DNA from: Oscillospiraceae bacterium
GTDB taxonomy: Bacteria; Bacillota; Clostridia; Oscillospirales; Ruminococcaceae
Length of the DNA: 57,011 bases
NCBI GenBank assembly: GCA_028720105.1
Contig: JAQYLI010000005.1
Location: 1-57,011, forward strand
Direction: 5' to 3'
In this document: positions 15,435 through 24,941 of the stretch, piece by piece
How positions within the stretch are numbered: the first letter of the stretch is position 1
Layout of the letters: the number at the start of each line of letters is the position of its first letter
Notes under the pieces: generated by a model
The model's input: the letters and a program-made list of their open reading frames with translations, nothing else
The model's database searches: none
What the model was told of the DNA's origin: nothing
Translations under genes and position numbers: made by a program

Positions 15435-17861
15435 TTAAAAATCCGAAATAATGTTGCTGATGTCAAGAATGATGGTAATGGAGCCGTCACCCAGAATGGA
15501 GCAGCCCGACATACCGTTCTGCTTGACGTTAAAGTTGTTGAGCAGGGGCGGGAATGGCTTTACAACGACCTGCTGTTCGCCGATAAGCTCGTCTGCAAGG
15601 AGGCAGGCGCACTTTCCGTCTGACTCCACGAGAATGATTATTCCGGAGTAAAGGTCTGTCTGGGCGCCGTCTAAGTCATAAAGCTCGTAAAGGCGGATAA
15701 GGGGATAACATTCGCCTCTTATCATAACCATTTCCCTGCCGTCGGTGTCTCTCAGGATCTGGTTTGGTCTCAGCTTGAAGGACTCCTTGATATAGCTTAT
15801 GGGAATGGTGAATATGGAGCTTCCCACGGAAACTTCCATTCCGTCAACGATGGACAGGGAGAGGGGAATCTTTATAATGAAGCTTGTGCCCTCGCCCAGC
15901 TTGGACTCAACCGAAACAGTGCCGCCGCACTTTTCGATGTTCTGGCGCACAACGTCCATACCCACGCCTCTGCCCGAATATTCGGTAACGGTCTCGTTGG
16001 TGGAGAAGCCGGGGAGCATAATGAGGTTAAGTGCTTCCTTTTCTGTGTATTCGGAACGGGGCTTGGTAAGTATGCCGTTTCTCTCAGCCTTGTCGAGGAG
16101 CTTTTCGGGGTTCATACCCATACCGTCATCTGCAACCACGATAACGACCTCTCCCGAGGAGCTGTATGCGGAAAGGGTGATCCTTCCCTTGGGGCTCTTG
16201 CCTGCGGCGATACGGTCCTCGGCGCTTTCCTCAATGCCGTGGTCCATAGAGTTTCTTACCATATGCATAAGGGGATCGTTCAGATTGTCGATAATGGACT
16301 TGTCTACCTCGGTTTCCTCGCCCTCGAAAACAAGGTCAACGTCCTTGTTAAGCTTTACCTTCATATCGCGGACGATACGAGTCATCTTGTTGAATGCGCC
16401 CGATATGGGCACCATTCGGATAGACATAACGATATCCTGCAGTTCGGAATTGAGCTTTCTCAGCTGTCTGGCAGCCTTCTGGAAATTATCAAGTCTCAGA
16501 CCCTTCAGGTCGGGGTTGGAGGTTACCATAGCTTCTGTGATAACTATCTCTCCCACCATATCAAGAAGCTGGTCGAGCTTGTAAAGATTAACGCTGATAA
16601 GGGACTGCTTAGCGCCGCCCGATGCCTTATTTTCGGCAGGCTTTTTCTCGGCAGGCTTGCTTTCGGGCTTGGGAGCAGGCTTAACTTCTGCCTGAGGAGC
16701 GGGCGCAGCCTTTTCCTCCGCCTTGGGAGCGGCAGGAGCGGAAACGGGAGCCGCCGCAGCTGCAGGAGGAGTGTCCGAACCGTTTTTAAGGACGGTAACG
16801 CTTGCAACATTTGCGGTCTCGCCGATGATTTTAAGGATAGCGTCGTCGCCGTAGCCCGACTTGAAATGGATAATAAATCCGTTGTCCCGAATAGTCTGGG
16901 CGGTGGACTGGTTTGTCTCGATGTCCGAAGGAACAAAGGCAAGCTCGTCACATTCCTCGCGGATATTGTTGATAACAAGGAGGGCACGGAGATTTTCCAT
17001 CTTGCAGTCCTCCACAAACTCTACCTTTGCGGTGGTGAGGGTGTAAGCAGGTACCTCGGCAGTCTTTTCGCTGCCCATTGAGATGACCTCACAGGTCTTG
17101 ACGTTCATAGTGCTGCCGATAAGGCTGATAATATCCTCCGCAGTAGTCTGAGCGGGGGTGAAATGAATGATAAATCCGTTTTCCACAATGACCTTTGCGG
17201 TGTCGGAATTATCCTCGATATCCTCGGGCTCGAATTTAAGCATAGAGCATTCGTTTCTGATATTGTTGATAACGAGGAGAGCGCGGAGATTTTCCATCTT
17301 GCAGTCCTCTTCAAATGTTACCTTAACGGTGGTGCTGTTGTCACCGCCGCCCATAGTGACGGTTATCATTTCACCGTTATCGGCAGCAGACGCGGCAGCT
17401 TTTTCGGCAGCGGGAGCGGAGGCAGGGGCAGCGGGAGATGAAGCTCCTCCGTTTTTGAGCATAGCCGCAAAATTCTTGATCTTTGTCATAGTGTCGCTGA
17501 AATCCGTAGGCTCGCTGTCCTCGTCCTGGACCAGGTCAATCTCCGCCTTGAGAAGGTCGGAAGCGGTGAAAACCAGGTCATAGAGGGAGCGCATATCTGA
17601 AATTACAGGCTTGTCCTCTCTTACGATGTAGAACATATCCTCAATAGCGTGGGCGAGGTGGGACATATTGTCAAGTCCCATCATAGCCGAGGAGCCTTTA
17701 ATGGTGTGCATTATACGGAAGATCTCGTTGATCTCCTCTTCACCGAAGCTGTTTTCGTTTTCGGTCTTCATTAAAATCTGGTCAAGCTGCTCCAGTAGCG
17801 AAGTGGTTTCAAATATGTACATATCCACCATTGATTCCATACCTGCTTCAAACCGAGCCAT
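15435..17861 (-). CDS. cheA: Chemotaxis histidine kinase CheA with duplicated P2 domain
   Basis: Central kinase of the chemotaxis array, phosphorylating CheY and CheB. Domain order over 808 residues: P1 histidine phosphotransfer (HTIKGS, His52); two consecutive P2 (response-regulator docking) domains at about residues 165-260 and 275-360 that share CKMENLRALLVINNIR and NGFIIHF; a Pro/Ala/Lys linker; P3 dimerisation; P4 ATPase with N, G1 and G2 boxes (MHMVRNSMDHGIE, VVADDGMGM, GRGVGMDVV); and P5 CheW-like. I chose the ATG at 17861; an upstream TTG (17903) has no ribosome site. First gene of the operon cheA-cheW-cheR-cheB-cheW. A cheY gene is not seen here. Confidence 0.95.
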   Translation of the reverse strand: MARFEAGMESMVDMYIFETTSLLEQLDQILMKTENENSFGEEEINEIFRIMHTIKGSSAMMGLDNMSHLAHAIEDMFYIVREDKPVISDMRSLYDLVFTASDLLKAEIDLVQDEDSEPTDFSDTMTKIKNFAAMLKNGGASSPAAPASAPAAEKAAASAADNGEMITVTMGGGDNSTTVKVTFEEDCKMENLRALLVINNIRNECSMLKFEPEDIEDNSDTAKVIVENGFIIHFTPAQTTAEDIISLIGSTMNVKTCEVISMGSEKTAEVPAYTLTTAKVEFVEDCKMENLRALLVINNIREECDELAFVPSDIETNQSTAQTIRDNGFIIHFKSGYGDDAILKIIGETANVASVTVLKNGSDTPPAAAAAPVSAPAAPKAEEKAAPAPQAEVKPAPKPESKPAEKKPAENKASGGAKQSLISVNLYKLDQLLDMVGEIVITEAMVTSNPDLKGLRLDNFQKAARQLRKLNSELQDIVMSIRMVPISGAFNKMTRIVRDMKVKLNKDVDLVFEGEETEVDKSIIDNLNDPLMHMVRNSMDHGIEESAEDRIAAGKSPKGRITLSAYSSSGEVVIVVADDGMGMNPEKLLDKAERNGILTKPRSEYTEKEALNLIMLPGFSTNETVTEYSGRGVGMDVVRQNIEKCGGTVSVESKLGEGTSFIIKIPLSLSIVDGMEVSVGSSIFTIPISYIKESFKLRPNQILRDTDGREMVMIRGECYPLIRLYELYDLDGAQTDLYSGIIILVESDGKCACLLADELIGEQQVVVKPFPPLLNNFNVKQNGMSGCSILGDGSITIILDISNIISDF

Positions 17862-18059
17862 TATGTTTACCGTCCTTTCTGTGGGGAATGTCTGCAAAAT
17901 CAAGTGCAGTACAAGACCCTTTCCGCAGAGATTTTTAAAAATGCAAATATAAATATAGTATTATAACGGCAGACCGCTATAAAAACGGCAGGCTGCATTA
18001 TTTCAAGAAACGTTTGTCCGCCCAAAGGGATATACGGGTCGGCAAAACTATACATTTAT

Positions 18060-18088
18060 ATTATACTATAAAAATTCATTAACTACAA
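18060..18088 (-). promoter_or_regulatory. Promoter of the chemotaxis operon
   Basis: Minus strand TTGTAG (18088-18083), 17-bp spacer, TATAAT (18065-18060), leaving a 5-prime UTR of about 190 bases before cheA. The UTR (17862-18053) has a direct repeat ACGGCAG about 18 bases apart but no riboswitch I can recognise. No sigma-28 motif was found here. Confidence 0.55.
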
Positions 18089-18183
18089 GCGTATTTTTAA
18101 AGATAATATTTATAAGACTTGAAAAAAATCGGGGCAATTTTCGGCTATTTTTAACAAAAATAAAAAAAGAGACCCTATAAACG

Positions 18184-18213
18184 TTGAAAAATGTGATTAA
18201 AATGTGATAGAAT
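18184..18213 (+). promoter_or_regulatory. Possible promoter of the YlqG-like gene
   Basis: Plus strand TTGAAA (18184-18189), 18-bp spacer, TAGAAT (18208-18213), 41 bases before the GTG start. Moderate match. Confidence 0.4.
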
Positions 18214-18254
18214 TAAACTGAATAATTATTTATATCCGAAAGGGGGGATAAACA

Positions 18255-20159
18255 GTGTCCGAGCTTATTCAGATAACCACGCCCACCGCCCCGAGAGACT
18301 ATGCCCAGAACAACAATCACAACCGTCATAACGATGTGCAGCAGAACCCAACGGGGCAGGTGTTCGACCTTGGCAATCAGACACAGGTTGTAAAGACCAA
18401 CGACAGGGGCGGAGAAAACGCTGAGCGCAACCTCAAGGACGAAAGCGGCGGAGTGCTTATGCGTTCCTCTGCGGATGCCGTCAAAAATCCGTCCTCCGCT
18501 CTTAATGCTGCAAAGGAGCTTATCTCAACGGAGGCTCTTGATCTTGTAAAGGAAAGCGGCGACGCAGAGGCTCTCAGCAAGCTTACGGAATTTGCCTCGG
18601 AGGTAATGCTCACTCCATCAAATCTTGCAGGGGATATGGCTGCTCAGCAAAAAAATGCCACCATTTTCGGGGATAGGCTCTGGAGCGTTTTAAAGGATAT
18701 CGTGGATCTTTCCGCCAAAGACGGATTTGGGGGAGCGGAGGAGCTGAAAGGCGCTGTGGCTGACTTTGCAAAGGCGGCGGCAAACGTTTCCTCAAAGGAC
18801 GAGATACTTAGGTCTCTCTCCGCAAATTTCAAGTTTCTCTCTCTTGAAGCGGCGCCCAGCAAGGCAGTTTCAGATGAGCTTGCAGCAGCGTCAAACGCCC
18901 TTTCGGGACCTGACGCAGCCGCAAATTTTGCCTCTCTGAAGCCCACTCTCCTGAAGCTTCTGGGCTTTACCGAGCACAGTCTCCTTTTAAATGACAACAC
19001 GAAAAATCTTCTTCCCCTCATCGTCCATAATATGTCCCGTTATAATGATGACCCCGATGCTCTGAGGGAAAGCTTCGACTCCCTTCTGATGATGACCGAA
19101 AGCCTTGATATCCCCCCCGAGACATTGGAGAAAATGGGTCTTGACAAAACCCGGACCCTTGCGGAAAATCTGGAAAAGCTTTTTGACAGCTATATAAAAG
19201 GCAACGATTATCTTTCCCCCGAAGCGAAGCAGGCTTCTCTCATAAGCTCCGAGACCGCCTCCCACGAAGCGGGACTGCGCTCCGCGGTAAATCTCCTTGC
19301 GGCAGGAGCAAAGCATATGGCGGCACGTATCCCCGAGGACACCCTTACAAGAGTGCTTTCAACGGTGGATTTTACCGAGGGAGACGAAGCCGTGCGAAAG
19401 CTGCTGGGAGCGGTTATCCCCAATACCCCGGGAATGAGAACGGCACTGCAGACCATATTTGACGAGCTTGAAGCCACCAAGGACCTTGACGCTCTTATCG
19501 ACCGTCTTAACGTTATCCTTGAGAATATCGACGGCGAAAGCAGCGAAAAAATGATAAGCCTTGCCCAGGGACTGAACACTGCTCTGGGTGAAATGGCTCA
19601 GAGCGGCGAGTATAAAATATCCGCCGCCACCTCAATGGATACTCTCACGGATTTCCTTGCAAAGAATATAAACAGCAGTATGCTCCAATCTCTTTCGGGT
19701 GCCACAAGGAGCGATATGGTGCAGAATATGCTGACCGCTCCGGGGGTATTCACGCCCCTTATCCATCAGTTTGTTCCTCTCGACGCATTCGGCATAAGAG
19801 CCTTCGGGGAACTGTGGGTGGACCCGAAAGCGGAGGAGCTTATAGAGAATAAGAAAAAAGGCTCCTCGTCGGGCAGCGAAGCAGGCTCCCATATGCTTCT
19901 CTGCTTTGATATCGAGGACACAGGCTATTTTGAACTTGAGATATACGAAAAGGACAGGAATATGACCGTAATGCTTCTGTGTCCCGAAAAGCTTGAAAGC
20001 GCCTTTGCGCCTATCAGGGAGACTATCCCGAAAATAGCGGAGGCAAACGGATATCACGTTTCCGCAGCACTTGTGGAGGGGCTTAAAGCGAAAAGGTCTC
20101 TGGATCAGGTATTTCCGAAGCTTGGCAGTCAAAGGGGTGGACTGAATGTCAAAGTCTGA
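18255..20159 (+). CDS. FliK-like flagellar protein (YlqG-like)
   Basis: A 634-residue soluble protein: an N-terminal low-complexity part, a long helical middle (about 60-500) and a compact C-terminal domain (about 530-625: MLLCFDIEDTGYFELEIYEKD...) resembling the hook-length-control C domain of FliK/YlqG. Its partner downstream encodes a stand-alone FlhB C-terminal domain, exactly the ylqG-ylqH pairing of Bacillus, and FliK C domains act on FlhB. Function of this pair is not settled. Start is GTG with AAAGGGGGG seven bases upstream. Divergent from the chemotaxis operon. No membrane segment. Confidence 0.7.
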   Translation: MSELIQITTPTAPRDYAQNNNHNRHNDVQQNPTGQVFDLGNQTQVVKTNDRGGENAERNLKDESGGVLMRSSADAVKNPSSALNAAKELISTEALDLVKESGDAEALSKLTEFASEVMLTPSNLAGDMAAQQKNATIFGDRLWSVLKDIVDLSAKDGFGGAEELKGAVADFAKAAANVSSKDEILRSLSANFKFLSLEAAPSKAVSDELAAASNALSGPDAAANFASLKPTLLKLLGFTEHSLLLNDNTKNLLPLIVHNMSRYNDDPDALRESFDSLLMMTESLDIPPETLEKMGLDKTRTLAENLEKLFDSYIKGNDYLSPEAKQASLISSETASHEAGLRSAVNLLAAGAKHMAARIPEDTLTRVLSTVDFTEGDEAVRKLLGAVIPNTPGMRTALQTIFDELEATKDLDALIDRLNVILENIDGESSEKMISLAQGLNTALGEMAQSGEYKISAATSMDTLTDFLAKNINSSMLQSLSGATRSDMVQNMLTAPGVFTPLIHQFVPLDAFGIRAFGELWVDPKAEELIENKKKGSSSGSEAGSHMLLCFDIEDTGYFELEIYEKDRNMTVMLLCPEKLESAFAPIRETIPKIAEANGYHVSAALVEGLKAKRSLDQVFPKLGSQRGGLNVKV

Positions 20160-20436
20160 TATTAAAAAAAGTGCGGCAGTTGCGCTCAAATACAATCCCG
20201 AGAAGGACTACAGCCCCATAGTGGTCGCCGCAGGGCACGGACACGCCGCCGAAAGGATAATCTCCCTTGCGGACGAAAGCGGCGTTCCCATCTACAGGGA
20301 CGACAGCGCGGCAGCTGTGCTTACAATGCTTGACGTAGGTCAGGGCATACCTCCCGAGATGTATTCGGTAGTGGCAGCTATCTATGTTGAGGTAATGAAG
20401 CTTGCCAAAGAGAAAAAGGACAGCGGCAGGGAATGA
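20146..20436 (+). CDS. FlhB C-terminal-domain homologue (YlqH-like)
   Basis: A 96-residue cytoplasmic protein corresponding only to the export-switch domain of FlhB. The block AAVALKYNPEKDYSPIVVAAG aligns with FlhB around its NPTH self-cleavage site; here the motif reads NPEK, so the cleavage residues Thr and His are missing, as in a fragment that begins after the cut does not need them. The remaining part (AERIISLADESGVPIYRDD..VGQGIPPEMYSVVAAIY) is typical. It overlaps the YlqG-like gene by 14 bases, so the two are translationally coupled. Confidence 0.85.
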   Translation: MSKSDIKKSAAVALKYNPEKDYSPIVVAAGHGHAAERIISLADESGVPIYRDDSAAAVLTMLDVGQGIPPEMYSVVAAIYVEVMKLAKEKKDSGRE

Positions 20437-20641
20437 CGGCTTAATAATGATATTATAGCACATTTGTATCGAAATGTCAATAGCTTTTCAGAACATAATT
20501 TCTGCAAAATCCAATTTTGTACATCTGCACAAAATATGAGCGATAAAGCTGTATAATTTCATCACATATAAATTTCCCCGTCTTTGACCCAAAGGCGGAT
20601 ATTTTTTTGCATATATTTAACACGCTGCCGTAAAAAATATG

Positions 20642-20670
20642 TTGATAAATTCGGTAAGATGTAGTATAAT
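20642..20670 (+). promoter_or_regulatory. Promoter of murD and the following operon
   Basis: TTGATA (20642-20647), 17-bp spacer, TATAAT (20665-20670), 43 bases before the murD GTG. The rest of the 276-base gap (20437-20712) holds only AT-rich sequence and a weak ACATTT/AAATGT hairpin. Confidence 0.75.
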
Positions 20671-20712
20671 ATAAAATGAATAATTATTTATTTTGAGAGG
20701 ATATGGTTTTAA

Positions 20713-22104
20713 GTGACTAAAGCGGAAAAATTCTTTTCGGATATGAAGAATAAAAAAATAGCCTTTATCGGCGTAGGCGTGAGCCATACGGATCTGATAA
20801 AGCTTTTTTGCAAAAAAGGACTTGACGTTACCGTCTGCGATAAAAAAACATCGGAGCAGATGAAGGAATACGAGGAGCTTTTGAACGCAGGCGCAAAATT
20901 TTCTTTGGGAGACGGCTACCTTGAGGGAATGGCTGAGGGCAGATACGACGTAGTGTTCCGCACCCCCGGAATGTACTACAATAACGAGATCCTCACCGCC
21001 GCAAGACATCACGGCACCGCAGTGACATCGGAAATGGAAGTCTTTTTCGACCTCTGCCCCTGCCCCATCTATGCCGTAACAGGCTCCGACGGCAAGACCA
21101 CAACAACAACCATCATTGCGGAGCTTCTTGCAGCCGAGGGCAAGACCGTACATAAGGGCGGAAACATCGGCAGAGCGCTTCTCCCCATAATCGAGGAGGT
21201 GGGAGAGGACGACGCAGCCGTTGTGGAGCTTTCCAGCTTCCAGCTCATTTCAATGAGACGTTCCCCCGATGTGGCAGCCATAACAAACATCACTCCCAAT
21301 CATCTGAATGTCCATAAGGATATGCAGGAATATATCGACTCCAAGGCAAATCTTCTTCTCCACCAGAACGCCTTCGGAAAAGCAGTGCTGAGCCTTGACA
21401 ACGAAACAGCACGTGACCTTGCCCCCCTGGTAAGAGGACAGCTTGCCTTTTTCAGCCGACGTGAAAAGGTGGAAAACGGCTCATTCCTCAGAGAGGACGG
21501 AATGTTATGCTATAACGATTACGGCACCGTCACCCCCGTGGTGCATATGAACGACATAAAGATACCCGGGCTTCACAACGTTGAAAACTACCTTACCGCC
21601 ATTGCCGTTACATGGGGCAAGGTGTCTGTGGAAACGGTACAAAAGGTGGCGAGGGAATTCGGCGGCGTTGAGCACCGAATAGAACTTGTAAGAGAGCTTG
21701 ACGGAGTTAAATACTACAACAACTCCATTGCCTCCAGCCCCACAAGAGTTATCGCCTGCCTGAACACCTTTGCACAAAAGCAGATAATGATAATGGGCGG
21801 CTCGGACAAGGGCATATCCTTTGAACCTATGGCAGACCTTGTGTGCGAAAAGGTAAAGCTCCTTATCCTTATGGGTCAGACCAAGGAAAAGATAAAGGCA
21901 GCTGTCACAGCCTCACCCAAATTCGCTGACAGCGGACTTGAGATAATCATCGTAAACGATATGGCGGAAGCCGTCAAGACCGCCCACGACCACGCAAAAG
22001 CGGGCGATATAGTTTCCCTTTCCCCCGCCTGCGCAAGCTTTGATATGTACAGAATGTTCGAGGACAGAGGAAATCACTTCAAGAGCCTTGTAAACGCTCT
22101 TTGA
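20713..22104 (+). CDS. murD: UDP-N-acetylmuramoylalanine--D-glutamate ligase MurD
   Basis: Adds D-glutamate to UDP-MurNAc-L-Ala in the cytoplasm. The 463-residue protein has the Mur ligase ATP loop TGSDGKTTTTT, the central motif NITPNHLNVHKDMQEY, and the C-domain AEHRIE-like GGVEHRIELVRELDGVKYYNNS and SSPTRVIACL. Length is normal. The start is GTG at 20713 with GAGAGG about twelve bases upstream. It is separated from the usual dcw cluster and leads an operon with two aminopeptidases. Confidence 0.95.
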   Translation: MTKAEKFFSDMKNKKIAFIGVGVSHTDLIKLFCKKGLDVTVCDKKTSEQMKEYEELLNAGAKFSLGDGYLEGMAEGRYDVVFRTPGMYYNNEILTAARHHGTAVTSEMEVFFDLCPCPIYAVTGSDGKTTTTTIIAELLAAEGKTVHKGGNIGRALLPIIEEVGEDDAAVVELSSFQLISMRRSPDVAAITNITPNHLNVHKDMQEYIDSKANLLLHQNAFGKAVLSLDNETARDLAPLVRGQLAFFSRREKVENGSFLREDGMLCYNDYGTVTPVVHMNDIKIPGLHNVENYLTAIAVTWGKVSVETVQKVAREFGGVEHRIELVRELDGVKYYNNSIASSPTRVIACLNTFAQKQIMIMGGSDKGISFEPMADLVCEKVKLLILMGQTKEKIKAAVTASPKFADSGLEIIIVNDMAEAVKTAHDHAKAGDIVSLSPACASFDMYRMFEDRGNHFKSLVNAL

Positions 22105-22120
22105 TCGAAAGGAAAATCAA

Positions 22121-23152
22121 ATGAACAGAAAAGAACTTGCGGAGCTTATTATCCGCATTGCAGACTCGGAGGGCGTTTCGGGAAACGAAACAGAAACTGC
22201 CCTGCTCTGCAAAAGCGAGCTGCTTCGCTATACAAATAAAGCAGAAATAAAAAACGGCAATGTCATAGCCCACTTCGGAGAGCGAAGCGAAAAAAAGCCA
22301 CACGTTCTCCTTGACGCTCACCTTGACAGGGTGGGAATGATAGTCACAAGCATTACCGAGGAAGGCTTTGTGAAGGCAGACTGCATAGGCGGACTTGACA
22401 GGCGTATCTTCCCCGCCCAAAGGGTAATGATACACGGCAAAGAGAATATCGAAGGCGTTATCTGCACCCTGCCCCCACACCTTAAAAAAGACAGTTCCGT
22501 AATGGAAAAGGACCAGATATACATCGACCCCATTTCGGACAGAGAAATAGTTTCGGAGAAAATCTCCCTCGGAGACCCAATTTCCTTTGACTCACCCTGC
22601 ACGGAGCTTTTAAATGGAAGAATATGCGGCGCAGGACTTGACGACCGCTGCGGCATTGCGGCAATTCTCAAAGCAGTAGACAGTCTTAACGGCGAATATG
22701 ACAGCCTGCCCTACACCTTTACCGTTATGTTCTCTGCGCAGGAGGAGCTTGGCGAAAGAGGAGCCTGCATAGGCGCATTTGACATTGACCCCGATATCTC
22801 CATAGCAGTCGATGTAAGCTTTGCCCTCTGCGGCGGCGAGGACCCGAAAAAATGCGGCGAGTTTGCAAAGGGCTGTATGATAGGCATTGCCCCCTCCCTT
22901 GACAGAGGACTTTCCAAATGGTTCATAAACCACGCAAAGGCGAATGAAAGCCCGTATCAGCTTGAAGTGATGAACGGCACCACAGGCACCAATGCGGACA
23001 GATTTTCCGTAAATAAGCGGGGCTCAAAGGCAGTGACCCTCTCCATACCTCTCAGATATATGCACACCCCCGCCGAGGTAATTGACATTGCTGACTGCGA
23101 GAATACAGCGGAGCTAATTGCCGCATTTCTGAAAGCAGGTGATGTGAAATGA
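22121..23152 (+). CDS. M42 family metalloaminopeptidase
   Basis: Cytoplasmic di-zinc aminopeptidase of the M42 (glutamyl aminopeptidase/TET) family, 343 residues. Metal and catalytic motifs are visible: LDAHLDRVG (His), GAGLDDRCG (bridging Asp), SAQEELGERGA (catalytic Glu and metal Glu), AVDVSFAL (Asp) and YMHTPAEV (C-terminal His). It follows murD by 16 bases and overlaps the next M42 gene by four bases (ATGA). The co-expressed pair may form a mixed TET complex or divide substrates; that is inference. Confidence 0.88.
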   Translation: MNRKELAELIIRIADSEGVSGNETETALLCKSELLRYTNKAEIKNGNVIAHFGERSEKKPHVLLDAHLDRVGMIVTSITEEGFVKADCIGGLDRRIFPAQRVMIHGKENIEGVICTLPPHLKKDSSVMEKDQIYIDPISDREIVSEKISLGDPISFDSPCTELLNGRICGAGLDDRCGIAAILKAVDSLNGEYDSLPYTFTVMFSAQEELGERGACIGAFDIDPDISIAVDVSFALCGGEDPKKCGEFAKGCMIGIAPSLDRGLSKWFINHAKANESPYQLEVMNGTTGTNADRFSVNKRGSKAVTLSIPLRYMHTPAEVIDIADCENTAELIAAFLKAGDVK

Positions 23153-24198
23153 GCATAAAAGTAAATAAGGAACTCCTTCGTGACCTGCTTGAAAAGCTGT
23201 GCAAAATAGACGGAGCCTCGGGACAGGAGGAACGTGTCAGAAAATTTATCCTTGACACCATCGGAGACAAATGCGACTGTCGGGTAACACCTCTCGGCTG
23301 TGTCATCGCCGAATACAAGGGCAAAAAGCCCGCCGCCAAAAAGCTTATGATATCCGCCCATATGGACGAGGTGGGACTTATTGTAACGGGAATAAACGCC
23401 GACGGTACGCTTAACATCAACTGTGTCGGCGGCGTTGAGGCAGACGCTGTTATCGGCAGACAGGTAAGGCTTGAAAGCGGCATTATGGGCGCAGTAGGCT
23501 CAAGAGCCGTCCACAATATGACCGAGGAGCAGCGCAAAACTGCCCCGAAATTCGACGGGCTTTACATCGACATCGGAGCTATTGACAAGGCAGATGCCGA
23601 AAAGCAGGTCTCCCTCGGTGACTATGCATATTTCACCTGCGGCTATGCGGCAAAAGACGGCATTATCCGCTCAAAGGCAATAGACGACAGAGCAGGCTGT
23701 GCCATAATGCTTGCAATGATACTTGAAAACGCTCTTGAATACGACTGCACCTTCACCTTTGTGACACAGGAGGAAATAGGACTTCGGGGCGCAAGAACAG
23801 CGGCATTCGATGTGTCTCCCGACTTTGCCCTTGTCCTTGAAGCCACCACCGCCGCCGACATACCTCTTTCCGAGGGCGACAAGCGGTGCTGTAGCTTAGG
23901 CGAAGGTCCCGTAGTTTCATATATGGACAGAAGCACCCTCTATGACAGGGAGCTTTACAAGCTTTCCATAAAGCTTGCCGAGGACATCGGCGTTAAGCGG
24001 CAGACCAAAACGGTCATTGCAGGCGGAAATGACAGCGGAGCAATACACATAAGCAGGGGAGGAGTCCGCACCTGCGCCGTATCCGTTCCCTGCCGCTATC
24101 TGCACACCCCCGGCTGTGTCATAAACGAGAAGGACTATTTTGACTCCTATGCCCTGAGCCTTGCAATGGCAATGGAAATACTTTCGGGCAGGGTATGA
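23149..24198 (+). CDS. M42 family metalloaminopeptidase (second paralogue)
   Basis: 349-residue paralogue of the preceding protein, with the motifs SAHMDEVGLIVTG, IDDRAGCA, TQEEIGLRGA and YLHTPGCV. The position occupied by a metal Asp in its neighbour is Glu here (ALVLEATTAAD), a known variation in this family. It overlaps both neighbours by four bases, so all three genes are translationally coupled. Substrate preference cannot be read from the sequence. Confidence 0.88.
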   Translation: MSIKVNKELLRDLLEKLCKIDGASGQEERVRKFILDTIGDKCDCRVTPLGCVIAEYKGKKPAAKKLMISAHMDEVGLIVTGINADGTLNINCVGGVEADAVIGRQVRLESGIMGAVGSRAVHNMTEEQRKTAPKFDGLYIDIGAIDKADAEKQVSLGDYAYFTCGYAAKDGIIRSKAIDDRAGCAIMLAMILENALEYDCTFTFVTQEEIGLRGARTAAFDVSPDFALVLEATTAADIPLSEGDKRCCSLGEGPVVSYMDRSTLYDRELYKLSIKLAEDIGVKRQTKTVIAGGNDSGAIHISRGGVRTCAVSVPCRYLHTPGCVINEKDYFDSYALSLAMAMEILSGRV

Positions 24199-24941
24199 TA
24201 AAGCTTATTGCAGACCCCGCAGAGCTTGTCCTTGACAAAAGCTATTACAGCGGCAGGATAGAAGCTGCCTGCCGGGCTTACGGAACGGGCTACGACTTTT
24301 GCAGGCTCTACAGCTTTGATAAAGGCAGCGCACTTATCTACAACTCCTCTGCGGTCATAAGCGGAAAATGTGACGATACAGCCGAGCTTCAAAGCTTTAT
24401 TATGCTAAATTTCCCCGAGACTGTGGAATGTCCGCCCCGAACAGCCGAAAAGCTCACACTTTTAGGCTATGAAAAGAAACACCGGACTCTGTTTGAGCGA
24501 AAAGCTGCCCCGCCAACCGAAAATGCCCCCGAAACGGCGACCCTTATGAAAATGTACGAAATAGTGAAAGCCTCTTTCGGGGAAACGGAGCTTGATATGT
24601 GGTATGCGGATATGTCCCACCGCATACGTCACGAGGTGTCAAAGGCGTATATGCACAAAAATGCCGCCTGCGCCTGCGTTGATTTCATATATGAGGGAGC
24701 GGCATATATCTCACAGGTGGCAGTTATGCCCGACCAAAGGGGCAATGGCTATGGCAGGGAAATGCTGGAAATCATATCGGGCGAGCTTTACAAAACGGGA
24801 ACAGTTCCCCGTTTATGGGCATATGATGACGTTATGGGCTTCTACCGCACCATAGGCTTTTCGGAGATAGATGAAGACTATATTTACATTAAATCGAATA
24901 TGAAGTATGAAGGAGAAAATATAAATGGCAGAAATTTTTGA
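24195..24941 (+). CDS. GNAT family N-acetyltransferase with N-terminal extension
   Basis: The 248-residue protein has a GNAT fold in its C-terminal half: beta-4 YISQVAVMP followed by the acetyl-CoA loop DQRGNGYGREML, and FYRTIGFSEID near the end. The N-terminal 110 residues look like a second, degenerate GNAT-like or substrate domain (cysteine-rich patches, no acetyl-CoA loop). Start overlaps the upstream M42 stop (ATGA). Substrate unknown; context with aminopeptidases suggests amino acids or peptides. Confidence 0.8.
   Translation: MIKLIADPAELVLDKSYYSGRIEAACRAYGTGYDFCRLYSFDKGSALIYNSSAVISGKCDDTAELQSFIMLNFPETVECPPRTAEKLTLLGYEKKHRTLFERKAAPPTENAPETATLMKMYEIVKASFGETELDMWYADMSHRIRHEVSKAYMHKNAACACVDFIYEGAAYISQVAVMPDQRGNGYGREMLEIISGELYKTGTVPRLWAYDDVMGFYRTIGFSEIDEDYIYIKSNMKYEGENINGRNF

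Noticed and set aside
18001-18060. Possible riboswitch or sigma-28 promoter in the cheA leader
   Set aside because: GCCGAC and GCCGTTAT resemble the -10 but lack a properly placed TAAA, and no conserved riboswitch core could be found.
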